A DNA stretch of 64,000 nucleotides, taken from contig NZ_KI912443.1 in NCBI RefSeq assembly GCF_000518485.1, positions 277,205 through 341,204 on the forward strand. Reading direction: 5' to 3'. Positions 18,005 to 26,216 of the stretch are shown in pieces. Source of the DNA: Olleya marilimosa CAM030. GTDB lineage: Bacteria > Bacteroidota > Bacteroidia > Flavobacteriales > Flavobacteriaceae. Position 1 is the stretch's first letter. The number at the start of each line of letters is the position of its first letter. Under the pieces are notes generated by a model. It had not been told where the DNA came from, ran no database searches, and saw only the letters and a program-made list of their open reading frames with translations. The translations under genes were made by a program, and so were the position numbers.

Positions 18005-18982
18005 TTGAAAATAACAGAACAAATAAAACAGCCTATTGCTTTTGAGATGGATCTTTTTGAGCAAAAATTTAGGCTTGCTATGTCATCAAAAGTTGCTCTG
18101 TTAAATAGGATCACTTATTACATAGTCAATCGTAAAGGAAAACAAATGCGTCCAATGTTTGTTTTTTTAGTGGCTAAAATGGTGTCAAATGGTGAGGTTA
18201 GCGAAAGGACTTACAGAGGAGCATCTGTTATAGAGTTGATTCACACTGCCACATTGGTTCATGATGATGTTGTGGATGATAGTAATAAGCGTCGTGGTTT
18301 TTTCTCTATTAATGCACTATGGAAAAATAAAATAGCAGTTTTAATTGGTGACTTTTTACTGTCTAAAGGGTTGTTGTTATCCATTGATAATAATGATTTT
18401 GATTTATTAAAAATCATTTCTATTGCTGTAAGAGAGATGAGTGAAGGCGAATTACTTCAAATAGAAAAAGCTAGAAAACTTGATATAACAGAAGCAGTTT
18501 ATTATGATATCATTCGCCAAAAAACAGCAACACTTATTGCTGCCTGTTGTAGTCTTGGTGCAGCATCAGTAAAACCTAATTCTGTTGAGGTTGAAAGCAT
18601 GCGTAAGTTTGGAGAACTGATAGGTATGGCATTTCAAATTAAAGATGATTTGTTTGATTATGGTACCCAAAGTATAGGTAAGCCTACTGGTATTGATATT
18701 AAAGAGCAAAAAATGACCTTGCCTTTAATTTATGTGCTAAATAATTGTTCTACAAAGGATAAGAAGTGGTTAATCAATTCGGTAAAAAACCATAATACGG
18801 ATAAAAAACGAGTTAACCAGGTTATTCAATTTGTAAAAGACAATGGAGGATTAGATTATGCTGTTTCAAAAATGAAAACGTTTCAGCAAGAAGCATTATT
18901 GTTACTAAATAGTTTTCCTAAATCAGAATATAAAGACTCGCTTGAGTTAATGGTTAATTATGTCATAGAAAGAAAAAAATAA
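18005..18982 (+). CDS. Polyprenyl diphosphate synthase
   Basis: 325 aa trans-isoprenyl diphosphate synthase. The first Asp-rich motif DDVVDD (about 92-97) and second motif DDLFD (about 215-219) bind Mg2+-diphosphate; KGKQMRPM binds the isopentenyl substrate. In this phylum the product is usually the C30-C40 tail of menaquinone, but chain length cannot be read here. TTG start (18005) chosen because no in-frame ATG precedes the conserved N-terminal helix. Confidence 0.9.
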   Translation: MKITEQIKQPIAFEMDLFEQKFRLAMSSKVALLNRITYYIVNRKGKQMRPMFVFLVAKMVSNGEVSERTYRGASVIELIHTATLVHDDVVDDSNKRRGFFSINALWKNKIAVLIGDFLLSKGLLLSIDNNDFDLLKIISIAVREMSEGELLQIEKARKLDITEAVYYDIIRQKTATLIAACCSLGAASVKPNSVEVESMRKFGELIGMAFQIKDDLFDYGTQSIGKPTGIDIKEQKMTLPLIYVLNNCSTKDKKWLINSVKNHNTDKKRVNQVIQFVKDNGGLDYAVSKMKTFQQEALLLLNSFPKSEYKDSLELMVNYVIERKK

Positions 18983-19064
18983 TTTTTTTTTTCATACTTC
19001 AGGCAACCTTCTTAAAAGCTTTTGCGTCTTTATAAATAGAAGACCAAACTAAACAACACTATTT

Positions 19065-19625
19065 GTGAAAGTCGTTACCTTATTTAATAACGAAGTAAAG
19101 CTAATTAAAAAAGCTACTCAGAATAATCGTGAAGCCCAACATGTATTGTTTGAGCTGCATGCACCTAAAATGCTAAGTGTATGTCGTTATTATGTAAAGG
19201 ACATGCAACATGCGGAAGAAGTCATGCTAAACGGTTTTTTAAAAGTATTTACTAATCTTAAAACATTTAAACACGAAGGTAGTTTTGAAGGTTGGATTAG
19301 ACGCATAATGGTTAGAGAAGCAATCTCCTTTTTACGACAAAAAAAGACGATTCAGTTTGTAGATGAAGAGTATCAACATATAGAAATTCAGGATGAAACC
19401 ACACAGCAATATGATGTGGCACAATTGCAAGAGTTAATAGACAATTTGCCTGAAGGATATAAGATGGTATTTGTAATGTATGCAATAGAAGGCTACAAAC
19501 ACGCAGAGATTGCAACACTTTTAAACATTAGCATTGGGACTTCAAAATCTCAGTTATTTAAAGCAAGAAAAATGCTGCAAGACAATATTAAGATACTTAA
19601 TACCAAAGAATATGGCACCAAATAA
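19065..19625 (+). CDS. ECF-type RNA polymerase sigma factor
   Basis: 186 aa from GTG 19065. Region 2 (residues about 20-95, HAPKMLSVCRYYVKDMQHAEEVMLNGFLKVFTNL, then GSFEGWIRRIMVREAISFLRQKK) and region 4 (about 125-180, LPEGYKMVFVMYAIEGYKHAEIATLLNISIGTSKSQLFKARKML) with an HTH. The next gene starts inside its 3' end, and its product has an anti-sigma-like membrane architecture, so the sigma factor is probably held inactive until a signal arrives. Confidence 0.92.
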   Translation: MKVVTLFNNEVKLIKKATQNNREAQHVLFELHAPKMLSVCRYYVKDMQHAEEVMLNGFLKVFTNLKTFKHEGSFEGWIRRIMVREAISFLRQKKTIQFVDEEYQHIEIQDETTQQYDVAQLQELIDNLPEGYKMVFVMYAIEGYKHAEIATLLNISIGTSKSQLFKARKMLQDNIKILNTKEYGTK

Positions 19626-20334
19626 ATTTGAAAAGCAATTAAAAGACACGCTAGAGCGTCGCACAATTGCACCAAGCAAAATAGCTTGGAGCCAATTAGA
19701 TACGCAATTAGATGTTCAAAAAAACAAACAAAAATTCCCGTTTTGGTGGTTTAGTATAGCAGCTACGTTTTTAGGTGTATTTTTAGCAATTTTTGTTTTT
19801 AATGACAAACAAGATCCAATAAATGTAGTTATTGAGGATGTTAAAAATGAAATACTATTACCAAGTGAAATCAATCAAATTAACAAACAAAATAAAGTAA
19901 CTAAAATAATAACAAGTCCAGAATTAGTCGTTGATAAGGTAAATGTTAAACCAAAAAATAAAGCGGTAACAAATAAAAACAAAGCAACAATACAAAGTGT
20001 TCAGGCAGAGAAATCTAATGTTGTTTTGGTTGTAAACGACAAAATTAAGCTGGAAGACAAGGCAACTATAGCCTCTGCTACTAATTCAGAAAAACCTATT
20101 GATAAGACTAGTCAAACGACAACAATAACATCTGAAGCAGACCTATTATTAAAAGAAGCATACTCTGATGTGCAAGATAACTATAACACCTATATACCAG
20201 AAAAAATTGACGCTAACTCATTGTTGGAAGATGTAGAGATGAAATCTGAAAAATCTCTAAAAAATCGTTTGTTTCATGCTGTAAAATCAGGCTACGAAAC
20301 ATTAAAGACAACAGTGGCAGAGCGTGACTTATAA
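19612..20334 (+). CDS. Probable membrane anti-sigma factor
   Basis: 240 aa from ATG 19612, which overlaps the sigma gene by 14 nt; an upstream extension within the sigma gene is not needed. A cytoplasmic N-terminus (about 1-40, FEKQLKDTLERRTIAPSKIAWSQLD), one transmembrane segment (FPFWWFSIAATFLGVFLAIFVF, about 42-63) and a Lys/Asn-rich periplasmic tail. No zinc (ZAS) motif is visible. The role rests on architecture and overlap with the ECF sigma gene. Confidence 0.7.
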   Translation: MAPNKFEKQLKDTLERRTIAPSKIAWSQLDTQLDVQKNKQKFPFWWFSIAATFLGVFLAIFVFNDKQDPINVVIEDVKNEILLPSEINQINKQNKVTKIITSPELVVDKVNVKPKNKAVTNKNKATIQSVQAEKSNVVLVVNDKIKLEDKATIASATNSEKPIDKTSQTTTITSEADLLLKEAYSDVQDNYNTYIPEKIDANSLLEDVEMKSEKSLKNRLFHAVKSGYETLKTTVAERDL

Positions 20335-20365
20335 TTCAATTAATCATTAAAAAAAACGAACAGTT

Positions 20366-21415
20366 ATGCAAACCATTACAAAACACTTAGTTTACTTAAT
20401 TATTTTATTTACTGTTAGCCAAATTAGCGCACAAGTAAAAGACACAATTCCTAAAATTGAAACTTTAAAACAAAACATTATTACACAAGAACGAGATGCT
20501 TTAAAAGTTGAAATTGATGCTATTAATGACAGGTTGGAAGCTGACGATATTACTTTTGACGAAGCAGAGCGTCTAAAAAAAGAAGTCGCAGAAAAAAGAG
20601 CATTAAATATTGAAAACAGAGTAGCAATTGCAGTTAATAGATTAGAGTTTTTAAAACGAAACAAACAATTACAAGATGATGAAGATAACGTTAATGTCTT
20701 TTCAATTAAAATTGGAGCATCAGATAAAGAGTTAATCGGAGTCACAGCAAATCGTACTCCTCCAAAACAAGACATACGTACAAGTAATCAATTATTATTT
20801 GCTATGGGTTTTAATAACGCAATTATTGATGGTGTTAGTTTAAGTGATTCGCCATATAAACTAGGAGGATCAGGATTTGTAGAATTAGGATGGCTTTGGA
20901 AAACAAGAGTCTTTAAAGAGTCTAACTTCTTAAGATTAAAATATGGACTATCTGTACAGTGGAATAAATTAGATATTAAAAACGATATGTATTTTGTTCA
21001 AGAAGCAAATCAAACCACTTTACAACCTTTTGAAGGAGATTTAAAACGCGCTAAGTTTAGAACAACCAGTTTAGTGATTCCTGTGCATTTTGAGTTTGGT
21101 CCTTGGGATAAAAAAGTGTATGATGATGGTAGAGTCCGTTACAATACCTACAATAAATTTAAAATAGGAGTAGGTGGATACTTTGGCGTTAATGGTAAAG
21201 CGGTTCAAAAATTAAATTATAAAGCAGATGGTGAGCGTGTAGAAGAAACTATTAGGAGAGGTTTTAACACAAACACATTTACTTATGGTGTTAGTGCATA
21301 TATAGGTTATGGAGATTTAAGTTTATATGCTAAATATGATTTGGCACCAATATTTAAAAACCAATTAGTAGATCAAAACAATATATCTTTAGGTGTTAGA
21401 CTAGATTTAGATTAA
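20366..21415 (+). CDS. Hypothetical outer membrane beta-barrel protein with coiled coil
   Basis: 349 aa. Signal peptide (YLIILFTVSQISAQ), then a helical coiled-coil segment (about 32-110, rich in Glu/Lys/Leu, EIDAINDRLEADDITFDEAERLKKEVAEKRALNIE), then a C-terminal beta-barrel-like domain of about 200 residues (FVELGWLWKTRVFKESNFLRLKYG ... ISLGVRLDLD). 31 nt after the anti-sigma gene, so likely the third gene of the sigma operon, perhaps its envelope sensor or target. Function unknown. Confidence 0.7.
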   Translation: MQTITKHLVYLIILFTVSQISAQVKDTIPKIETLKQNIITQERDALKVEIDAINDRLEADDITFDEAERLKKEVAEKRALNIENRVAIAVNRLEFLKRNKQLQDDEDNVNVFSIKIGASDKELIGVTANRTPPKQDIRTSNQLLFAMGFNNAIIDGVSLSDSPYKLGGSGFVELGWLWKTRVFKESNFLRLKYGLSVQWNKLDIKNDMYFVQEANQTTLQPFEGDLKRAKFRTTSLVIPVHFEFGPWDKKVYDDGRVRYNTYNKFKIGVGGYFGVNGKAVQKLNYKADGERVEETIRRGFNTNTFTYGVSAYIGYGDLSLYAKYDLAPIFKNQLVDQNNISLGVRLDLD

Positions 21416-21433
21416 ACAAAAAAATATTTATTT

Positions 21434-21473
21434 TAAAAGCGTCTTTTTTATTATTAAAAAAGGCGCTTTTTTG
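21434..21473 (+). terminator. Terminator of the sigma operon
   Basis: AAAAGCGTCTTTTTT / AAAAAAGGCGCTTTTTT hairpin with T-tract, about 20 nt after the stop codon. Confidence 0.75.
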
Positions 21474-21563
21474 CTTTAAAAGGGTTGTAAACACTGATGT
21501 TGTCAAAACTTTAAAAAAATATTATTTTTTTTAAAAAAAAGTTTTTAATTAAAAAAAAAGTAT

Positions 21564-21571
21564 TTCATTTG
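21564..21571 (+). promoter_or_regulatory. -7 element of the putative structured RNA
   Basis: TTCATTTG, one mismatch to TAnnTTTG. Transcription would start at about 21576-21580, exactly where the closing stem of the RNA begins. A TTTTTAA stretch near 21542 is a weak -33. Confidence 0.4.
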
Positions 21572-21576
21572 CATCA

Positions 21577-21752
21577 TATTAGCTGAACACCTTGAACTCT
21601 GTTTCTATGTTCGGGCTTTTGGAAATTAGGAAGTCATATTCAAAAGCAGCTTACAGATTAAGTGACCGAATTTTAAAGCTAACTTCCGCTTTCACTACAA
21701 TATTTGCTAGCCAGCATCAGTTTGGCTTCATACCTACTTGTGAGCTAAAAAT
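21577..21752 (+). ncRNA. Putative structured RNA upstream of speA (6S-like candidate)
   Basis: The 419-nt gap between the sigma operon and speA has no ORF but contains a compact set of complementary segments. A closing stem joins TTAGCT + CAC (21579-21590) to GTG + AGCTAA (21740-21748). Inside it are TTCGG (21610-21614) with CCGAA (21666-21670), GCTTTTG (21615-21621) with CAAAAGC (21641-21647), and AGCCA (21709-21713) with TGGCT (21723-21727). The predicted start falls on the closing stem, as expected for a free-standing RNA. Size and shape would fit a 6S-type RNA; a speA leader is the alternative. No family match could be tested. Confidence 0.45.
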
Positions 21753-21834
21753 TCAGATTTGATAGAATTATTTTGACATAATTGCATAATAAAAATATTA
21801 TGTTTTATCTTTAAAGTAATTTCTAAATAAAGTA

Positions 21835-23232
21835 ATGAATACAAAATACATAGACTTAATAAGTCAAACCTTTGATTTTCCTCAACCAGAATTTAAACTA
21901 GAGGAAAAAACGCTACAATTTCACGATATAAATTTAATGGAATTAGTAGAAGAGTATGGTGCACCATTAAAATTTACGTACCTACCACAAATCTCAAACA
22001 ATATACAACGTGCTAAATCTTGGTTTAATGACGCCATTAAAAAGTACGATTATAAAGGAAACTATAATTATTGTTATTGTACTAAAAGCTCACACTTTAA
22101 ACACGTTTTAAATGAAGCTTTAAAAAATGATATACATATAGAAACCTCTTCTGCTTTTGATATTGATATAGTCGAAAATTTAAAAAAAGAAGGTAAAATA
22201 ACTAATAAAACTTTTGTTATCAGTAATGGTTTTAAACGTGATCAATACGTAACCAATATTGCTAGATTAATTAATGGTGGTCAGGAAAACTGTATTCCGA
22301 TTATTGATAATTATGAAGAGATAGAGTTGTTGTCAGAGCAAATTGACGGTAATTTTAAAGTAGGTATTAGAATAGCATCAGAGGAAGAGCCTAAATTTGA
22401 GTTTTATACCTCAAGATTGGGTATTGGATATAAAAACATTGTACCTTTTTTCAAAAATCAAATAAAAGACAATCCTAAGATTGAGCTTAAAATGCTTCAC
22501 TTTTTTATCAATACAGGTATTAGGGATAATGCCTATTATTGGAATGAGTTATTAAAGTGTTTAAAAGTGTACACAAGCTTAAAAAAGATTTGTCCAAGTT
22601 TAGATAGTTTAAATATTGGAGGAGGTTTTCCAATAAAAAACTCGTTAGCTTTTGATTTTGATTACGAGTATATGATTGATGAAATTATCAATCAAATTCA
22701 ACAAACTTGCGAAGATGAAGAAGTAGATGTGCCAAATATATTTACAGAGTTTGGAAGCTTTACAGTTGGTGAAAGTGGAGGAGCTATTTATGAGATATTG
22801 TACCAAAAGCAACAAAACGATCGTGAAAAATGGAACATGATAAACTCATCTTTTATTACAACGTTACCAGATACTTGGGCTATAAACAAGCGTTTTATTA
22901 TGCTTGCTATTAACCGTTGGAACGATTCTTACGAGCGTGTTTTGTTAGGTGGATTGACTTGTGATAGTGATGATTATTACAATAGTGAGCAGCACATGAA
23001 TGCAATCTATTTACCAAAATATAATAAAGACAAACCTTTGTATATAGGCTTTTTTAATACAGGAGCCTATCAAGAAACCATAGGTGGTTTTGGAGGATTA
23101 CAACACTGTTTAATACCTTCTCCAAAACATATTTTAATAGATAAAGACAAGGATGGCAACATCACCAAAACATTATTTTCAGAACAACAAAAAAGTGAAG
23201 ACTTACTTAAAATTTTAGGCTATGCAAAGTAA
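21835..23232 (+). CDS. speA: Biosynthetic arginine decarboxylase
   Basis: 465 aa PLP enzyme of the alanine racemase-fold decarboxylase group; converts arginine to agmatine. It shows the PLP-lysine region YCTKSSHF (about 81-88), HFFINTG, LNIGGGFP (PLP phosphate binding, about 261-268) and the C-terminal CDSDD region carrying the active-site Cys. The Bacteroidota version is shorter than the E. coli enzyme. It overlaps speB by 11 nt and starts a four-gene unit. Confidence 0.9.
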   Translation: MNTKYIDLISQTFDFPQPEFKLEEKTLQFHDINLMELVEEYGAPLKFTYLPQISNNIQRAKSWFNDAIKKYDYKGNYNYCYCTKSSHFKHVLNEALKNDIHIETSSAFDIDIVENLKKEGKITNKTFVISNGFKRDQYVTNIARLINGGQENCIPIIDNYEEIELLSEQIDGNFKVGIRIASEEEPKFEFYTSRLGIGYKNIVPFFKNQIKDNPKIELKMLHFFINTGIRDNAYYWNELLKCLKVYTSLKKICPSLDSLNIGGGFPIKNSLAFDFDYEYMIDEIINQIQQTCEDEEVDVPNIFTEFGSFTVGESGGAIYEILYQKQQNDREKWNMINSSFITTLPDTWAINKRFIMLAINRWNDSYERVLLGGLTCDSDDYYNSEQHMNAIYLPKYNKDKPLYIGFFNTGAYQETIGGFGGLQHCLIPSPKHILIDKDKDGNITKTLFSEQQKSEDLLKILGYAK

Positions 23233-24160
23233 AACTTATGCTGGTATTCCAGAAGAATTAGCAAAATTAGAACAAGCAAAAATTGTATTAATTCCAGTAC
23301 CTTACGATGGGACTAGTACATGGCAAAAAGGAGCAGATAAAGGTCCAGAAGCTTTTTTAAATGCTTCAGAAAACATGGAACTTTATGATATCGAAACTGA
23401 TACAGAAGTATACCAACAAGGTGTCTTTTTAGCAGATCCTGTTTCAGAAAATAGCTCACCAGAAGCTATGGTGGAAGCAGTGCATCAAGCAACAAAAAAG
23501 TATATTAAAAAAAATAAATTTGTAACCATTTTTGGAGGAGAACACTCTGTGTCTATTGGTACTATTCGTGCCTTTAACGAGATGTTTCCTAGTTTAACGG
23601 TGTTACAATTAGATGCACATGCCGATTTACGTAAAGAGTATGAAGGCTCTAAATGTAATCACGCTTGTGCAGTTTACGAGGCTAGCCAAACAACTAATCT
23701 AATCCAGGTAGGAATTAGATCTATGGACGCAATCGAGAAAACAGTTATGGACGAAGAAAAAACATACTTCGCACATGAAATGGCTGTGGATGATACATGG
23801 ATGGATAGCGCAATTGATCAAATGACGGACAATGTATTTATTACAATAGATTTAGATGCGTTTGACCCATCAATTATGCCAAGTACAGGTACACCAGAAC
23901 CAGGTGGTTTATTATGGTATGAGACCTTAGAGTTTTTAAAACAAGTATTTGAAGAAAAAAATGTGGTAGGTTTTGATATAGTAGAGTTATGTCCAAACAC
24001 AGTTGACAAATCATCAGACTTTTTAGCAGCAAAATTATATTATAAAATGCTAAGCTATAAGTTTATGGATCAAGGTGTAGAGGACGAGTACGACAATACT
24101 TACGACAGTAACAAACAAAAAAATAATAGTTCAAAATTTAACGAAGACGATGAGTACTAA
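23222..24160 (+). CDS. speB: Agmatinase
   Basis: 312 aa ureohydrolase that splits agmatine into putrescine and urea. All Mn2+ motifs are present: GGEHSVS (about 105-111), DAHADLR (about 131-137) and DLDAFDPS (about 217-224). A polar Asp/Asn/Lys-rich C-terminal tail (about 285-312) extends beyond the catalytic core. It overlaps both neighbours by 11 nt. Confidence 0.93.
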   Translation: MQSKTYAGIPEELAKLEQAKIVLIPVPYDGTSTWQKGADKGPEAFLNASENMELYDIETDTEVYQQGVFLADPVSENSSPEAMVEAVHQATKKYIKKNKFVTIFGGEHSVSIGTIRAFNEMFPSLTVLQLDAHADLRKEYEGSKCNHACAVYEASQTTNLIQVGIRSMDAIEKTVMDEEKTYFAHEMAVDDTWMDSAIDQMTDNVFITIDLDAFDPSIMPSTGTPEPGGLLWYETLEFLKQVFEEKNVVGFDIVELCPNTVDKSSDFLAAKLYYKMLSYKFMDQGVEDEYDNTYDSNKQKNNSSKFNEDDEY

Positions 24161-25124
24161 AGGACCAATATCACAATTTATTCAACACCATTATTTACAC
24201 TTTAATGCAGCAGCTTTAGTTGATGCAGCAAAAGGGTATGAAACGCAATTGGATAATGGAGCTAAAATGTTAGTGTCATTAGCAGGAGCTATGAGTACTG
24301 CTGAGCTTGGAAAAAGTTTTGCAGAAATGATTAGACAAGACAAAGTACACATTATTTCTTGTACAGGAGCAAACCTAGAGGAAGATATCATGAATTTAGT
24401 TGCACATTCACATTATAAGCGTGTACCTAATTATCGTGATTTAACACCTCAAGAAGAATGGGACTTGTTAGAAAAAGGACTTAATCGTGTAACAGATACT
24501 TGTATTCCAGAGCACGAAGCCTTTAGACGTTTACAACACCATATAGAAAAAATATGGAAAGATGCAGAAGCAAAAGGAGAACGTTATTTACCGCATGAAT
24601 ACATGTATAAAATGTTATTATCTGGTGTTTTAGAGGAATATTATGAGATTGACTTAAAAGACTCTTGGATGTATGCTGCAGCCGAAAAAAACCTACCAAT
24701 AGTATGTCCAGGATGGGAAGACAGCACAATGGGTAACATTTTTGCTAGTTATGTACTAAAAGGAGAGCTTCAAGCAAGTACAATGAAATCTGGTATTGAG
24801 TACATGACTTTTCTTGCAGACTGGTACACAGACAACTCTCAAAAAGGAATCGGGTTTTTCCAAATTGGAGGAGGTATTGCTGGAGATTTTCCAATATGTG
24901 TTGTACCAATGTTATACCAAGACATGGAGCGTACAGAGACCCCTTTTTGGAGCTATTTTTGTCAAATCAGTGACTCAACAACAAGTTATGGATCATATTC
25001 TGGAGCAGTTCCAAACGAGAAAATTACTTGGGGTAAGTTAGATATAGATACACCAAAATTTATTGTAGAAAGTGACGCAACAATCGTTGCACCACTTATA
25101 TTTGCTTATATATTAGGATTATAA
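24150..25124 (+). CDS. Deoxyhypusine synthase-like protein (probable homospermidine synthase)
   Basis: 324 aa of the deoxyhypusine synthase family. The catalytic Lys is retained in ITWGKLD (Lys296), and the NAD-binding regions (AMSTAELGKSFAEMIR, CTGANLEEDIMN, FFQIGGGIAGDFPICVVPML) are intact. Bacteria lack eIF5A, and bacterial members studied make or metabolise polyamines such as homospermidine. Position after speA and speB, whose product putrescine would be its substrate, supports that role. Substrate is inferred. Confidence 0.85.
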   Translation: MSTKGPISQFIQHHYLHFNAAALVDAAKGYETQLDNGAKMLVSLAGAMSTAELGKSFAEMIRQDKVHIISCTGANLEEDIMNLVAHSHYKRVPNYRDLTPQEEWDLLEKGLNRVTDTCIPEHEAFRRLQHHIEKIWKDAEAKGERYLPHEYMYKMLLSGVLEEYYEIDLKDSWMYAAAEKNLPIVCPGWEDSTMGNIFASYVLKGELQASTMKSGIEYMTFLADWYTDNSQKGIGFFQIGGGIAGDFPICVVPMLYQDMERTETPFWSYFCQISDSTTSYGSYSGAVPNEKITWGKLDIDTPKFIVESDATIVAPLIFAYILGL

Positions 25125-25138
25125 TTGCTATATAAAAA

Positions 25139-25462
25139 ATGAAAAAGCCAGACAATTTAAAACGCGTCATTGTTGATTTTAAAAAACTAACACCAGAAAT
25201 TTTAAAGCTGTTAGTAGATAAATATCCAGAAGGATACGATGAAGACCACATTATCGAATTTAGAAACGCTAAAAACGAATTAATCGAAGCTGTTGAAGTT
25301 ACAACAGAAGACACTAAATATCTCGTTAAGGTTAGTACTAAATTAGTTAAAACTATGGAAAACTATGACGAGGATGATTATGAAGATTTTGATGATGACG
25401 ATCCAGAAGCAGTACAGGATCCACAGATAGAAGAAAGTGAAGAACAAGATCACGATTTTTAA
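25139..25462 (+). CDS. Hypothetical acidic protein of the polyamine operon
   Basis: 107 aa, 14 nt after the deoxyhypusine synthase-like gene. Residues 1-80 look folded (LKRVIVDFKKLTPEILKLLVDKYPEGYDEDHIIEFRNAKNELIEAVEV); the C-terminal 30 residues are almost entirely Asp and Glu. The strongly acidic tail could bind cationic polyamines, but this is speculation. No known family recognised. Confidence 0.7.
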   Translation: MKKPDNLKRVIVDFKKLTPEILKLLVDKYPEGYDEDHIIEFRNAKNELIEAVEVTTEDTKYLVKVSTKLVKTMENYDEDDYEDFDDDDPEAVQDPQIEESEEQDHDF

Positions 25463-25543
25463 AATTTTAATTAATAAACTAAAAAAACAGTTTCATAATC
25501 TAAATAGATATTACTAAACGTATTTAAAGTAAAACCACGTGTT

Positions 25544-25603
25544 ATTGTTTGTGGGTAAACAATACTAAAAGCAGATTCGGACTTGAGGTGGCTAAAATCC
25601 GAA
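25544..25603. repeat. Two inverted repeats in the leader of the 25642 gene
   Basis: ATTGTTT (25544-25550) / AAACAAT (25557-25563) and TTCGGA (25576-25581) / TCCGAA (25598-25603). They lie in a 179-nt gap. They could be mRNA leader structures; neither has a T-tract. Confidence 0.35.
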
Positions 25604-25641
25604 ACCAATTAACACAATATCAACTTTAATATAGTATTAAA

Positions 25642-25977
25642 ATGAAAACAAAAATTTTAGTTTTAACTATTGCTTTTTTAAGCTTAACTTTAAGTTCTTT
25701 TACAATTTCAAAAAATCAAGTAGTATCTGGAGTTTATGATGGTGTAGAGGATACCAATTACGTATTTACAATTACTAAAGGTGACAAGACTGAAAGGATG
25801 GAATTTAACTACCTTTCAGAGGATGTTTTTGAAAATTTTGACTTAGACTCAGATGAGCTAATTGGAACCAGCTTTACTATTACTTACGAGAAAGAAAAAG
25901 AAATGATTGTAAATGATGATGGTGAGGATGAAGAAGTGGAGTATTTAACAATAACTAAGTTAAGCGTTAATGACTAG
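25642..25977 (+). CDS. Hypothetical small secreted protein
   Basis: 111 aa with a signal peptide (KILVLTIAFLSLTLSSFTIS). The mature part is short, beta-rich and acidic (DGVEDTNYVFTITKGDKTERMEF, NDDGEDEEVEYLTITKLSV). No family recognised. Followed by a strong terminator, so it is probably a single-gene unit. Confidence 0.65.
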   Translation: MKTKILVLTIAFLSLTLSSFTISKNQVVSGVYDGVEDTNYVFTITKGDKTERMEFNYLSEDVFENFDLDSDELIGTSFTITYEKEKEMIVNDDGEDEEVEYLTITKLSVND

Positions 25978-26005
25978 AAATAGTCGCTTTACTTAATATA
26001 AAATG

Positions 26006-26035
26006 AAAAGCCGGAATTTATTCCGGCTTTTTTTT
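26006..26035 (+). terminator. Terminator after the 25642 gene
   Basis: AAAAGCCGGAAT / ATTCCGGCTTTT perfect stem with T-tract. Confidence 0.85.
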
Positions 26036-26157
26036 GCTTAAAAAGCAATGGAGTCTTGGGTTTAATGTAATAATTTAATGGCCAAAAAAAGCACTAGGAT
26101 TTTATGTATTTCAAACTAATGTAATTCTAAAAACGTCAAAACTTAAAAGTTTCTAAA

Positions 26158-26188
26158 TTGAAAAACGTGTTATTTTGTATTACTTTTA
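26158..26188 (+). promoter_or_regulatory. dnaG promoter
   Basis: TTG at 26158-26160 and TACTTTTA at about 26181-26188 (one mismatch to TAnnTTTG), 20 nt apart, about 28 nt upstream of the dnaG start. Confidence 0.4.
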
Positions 26189-26216
26189 CATTCTAAAAAT
26201 TCAATAAAATTTAACC

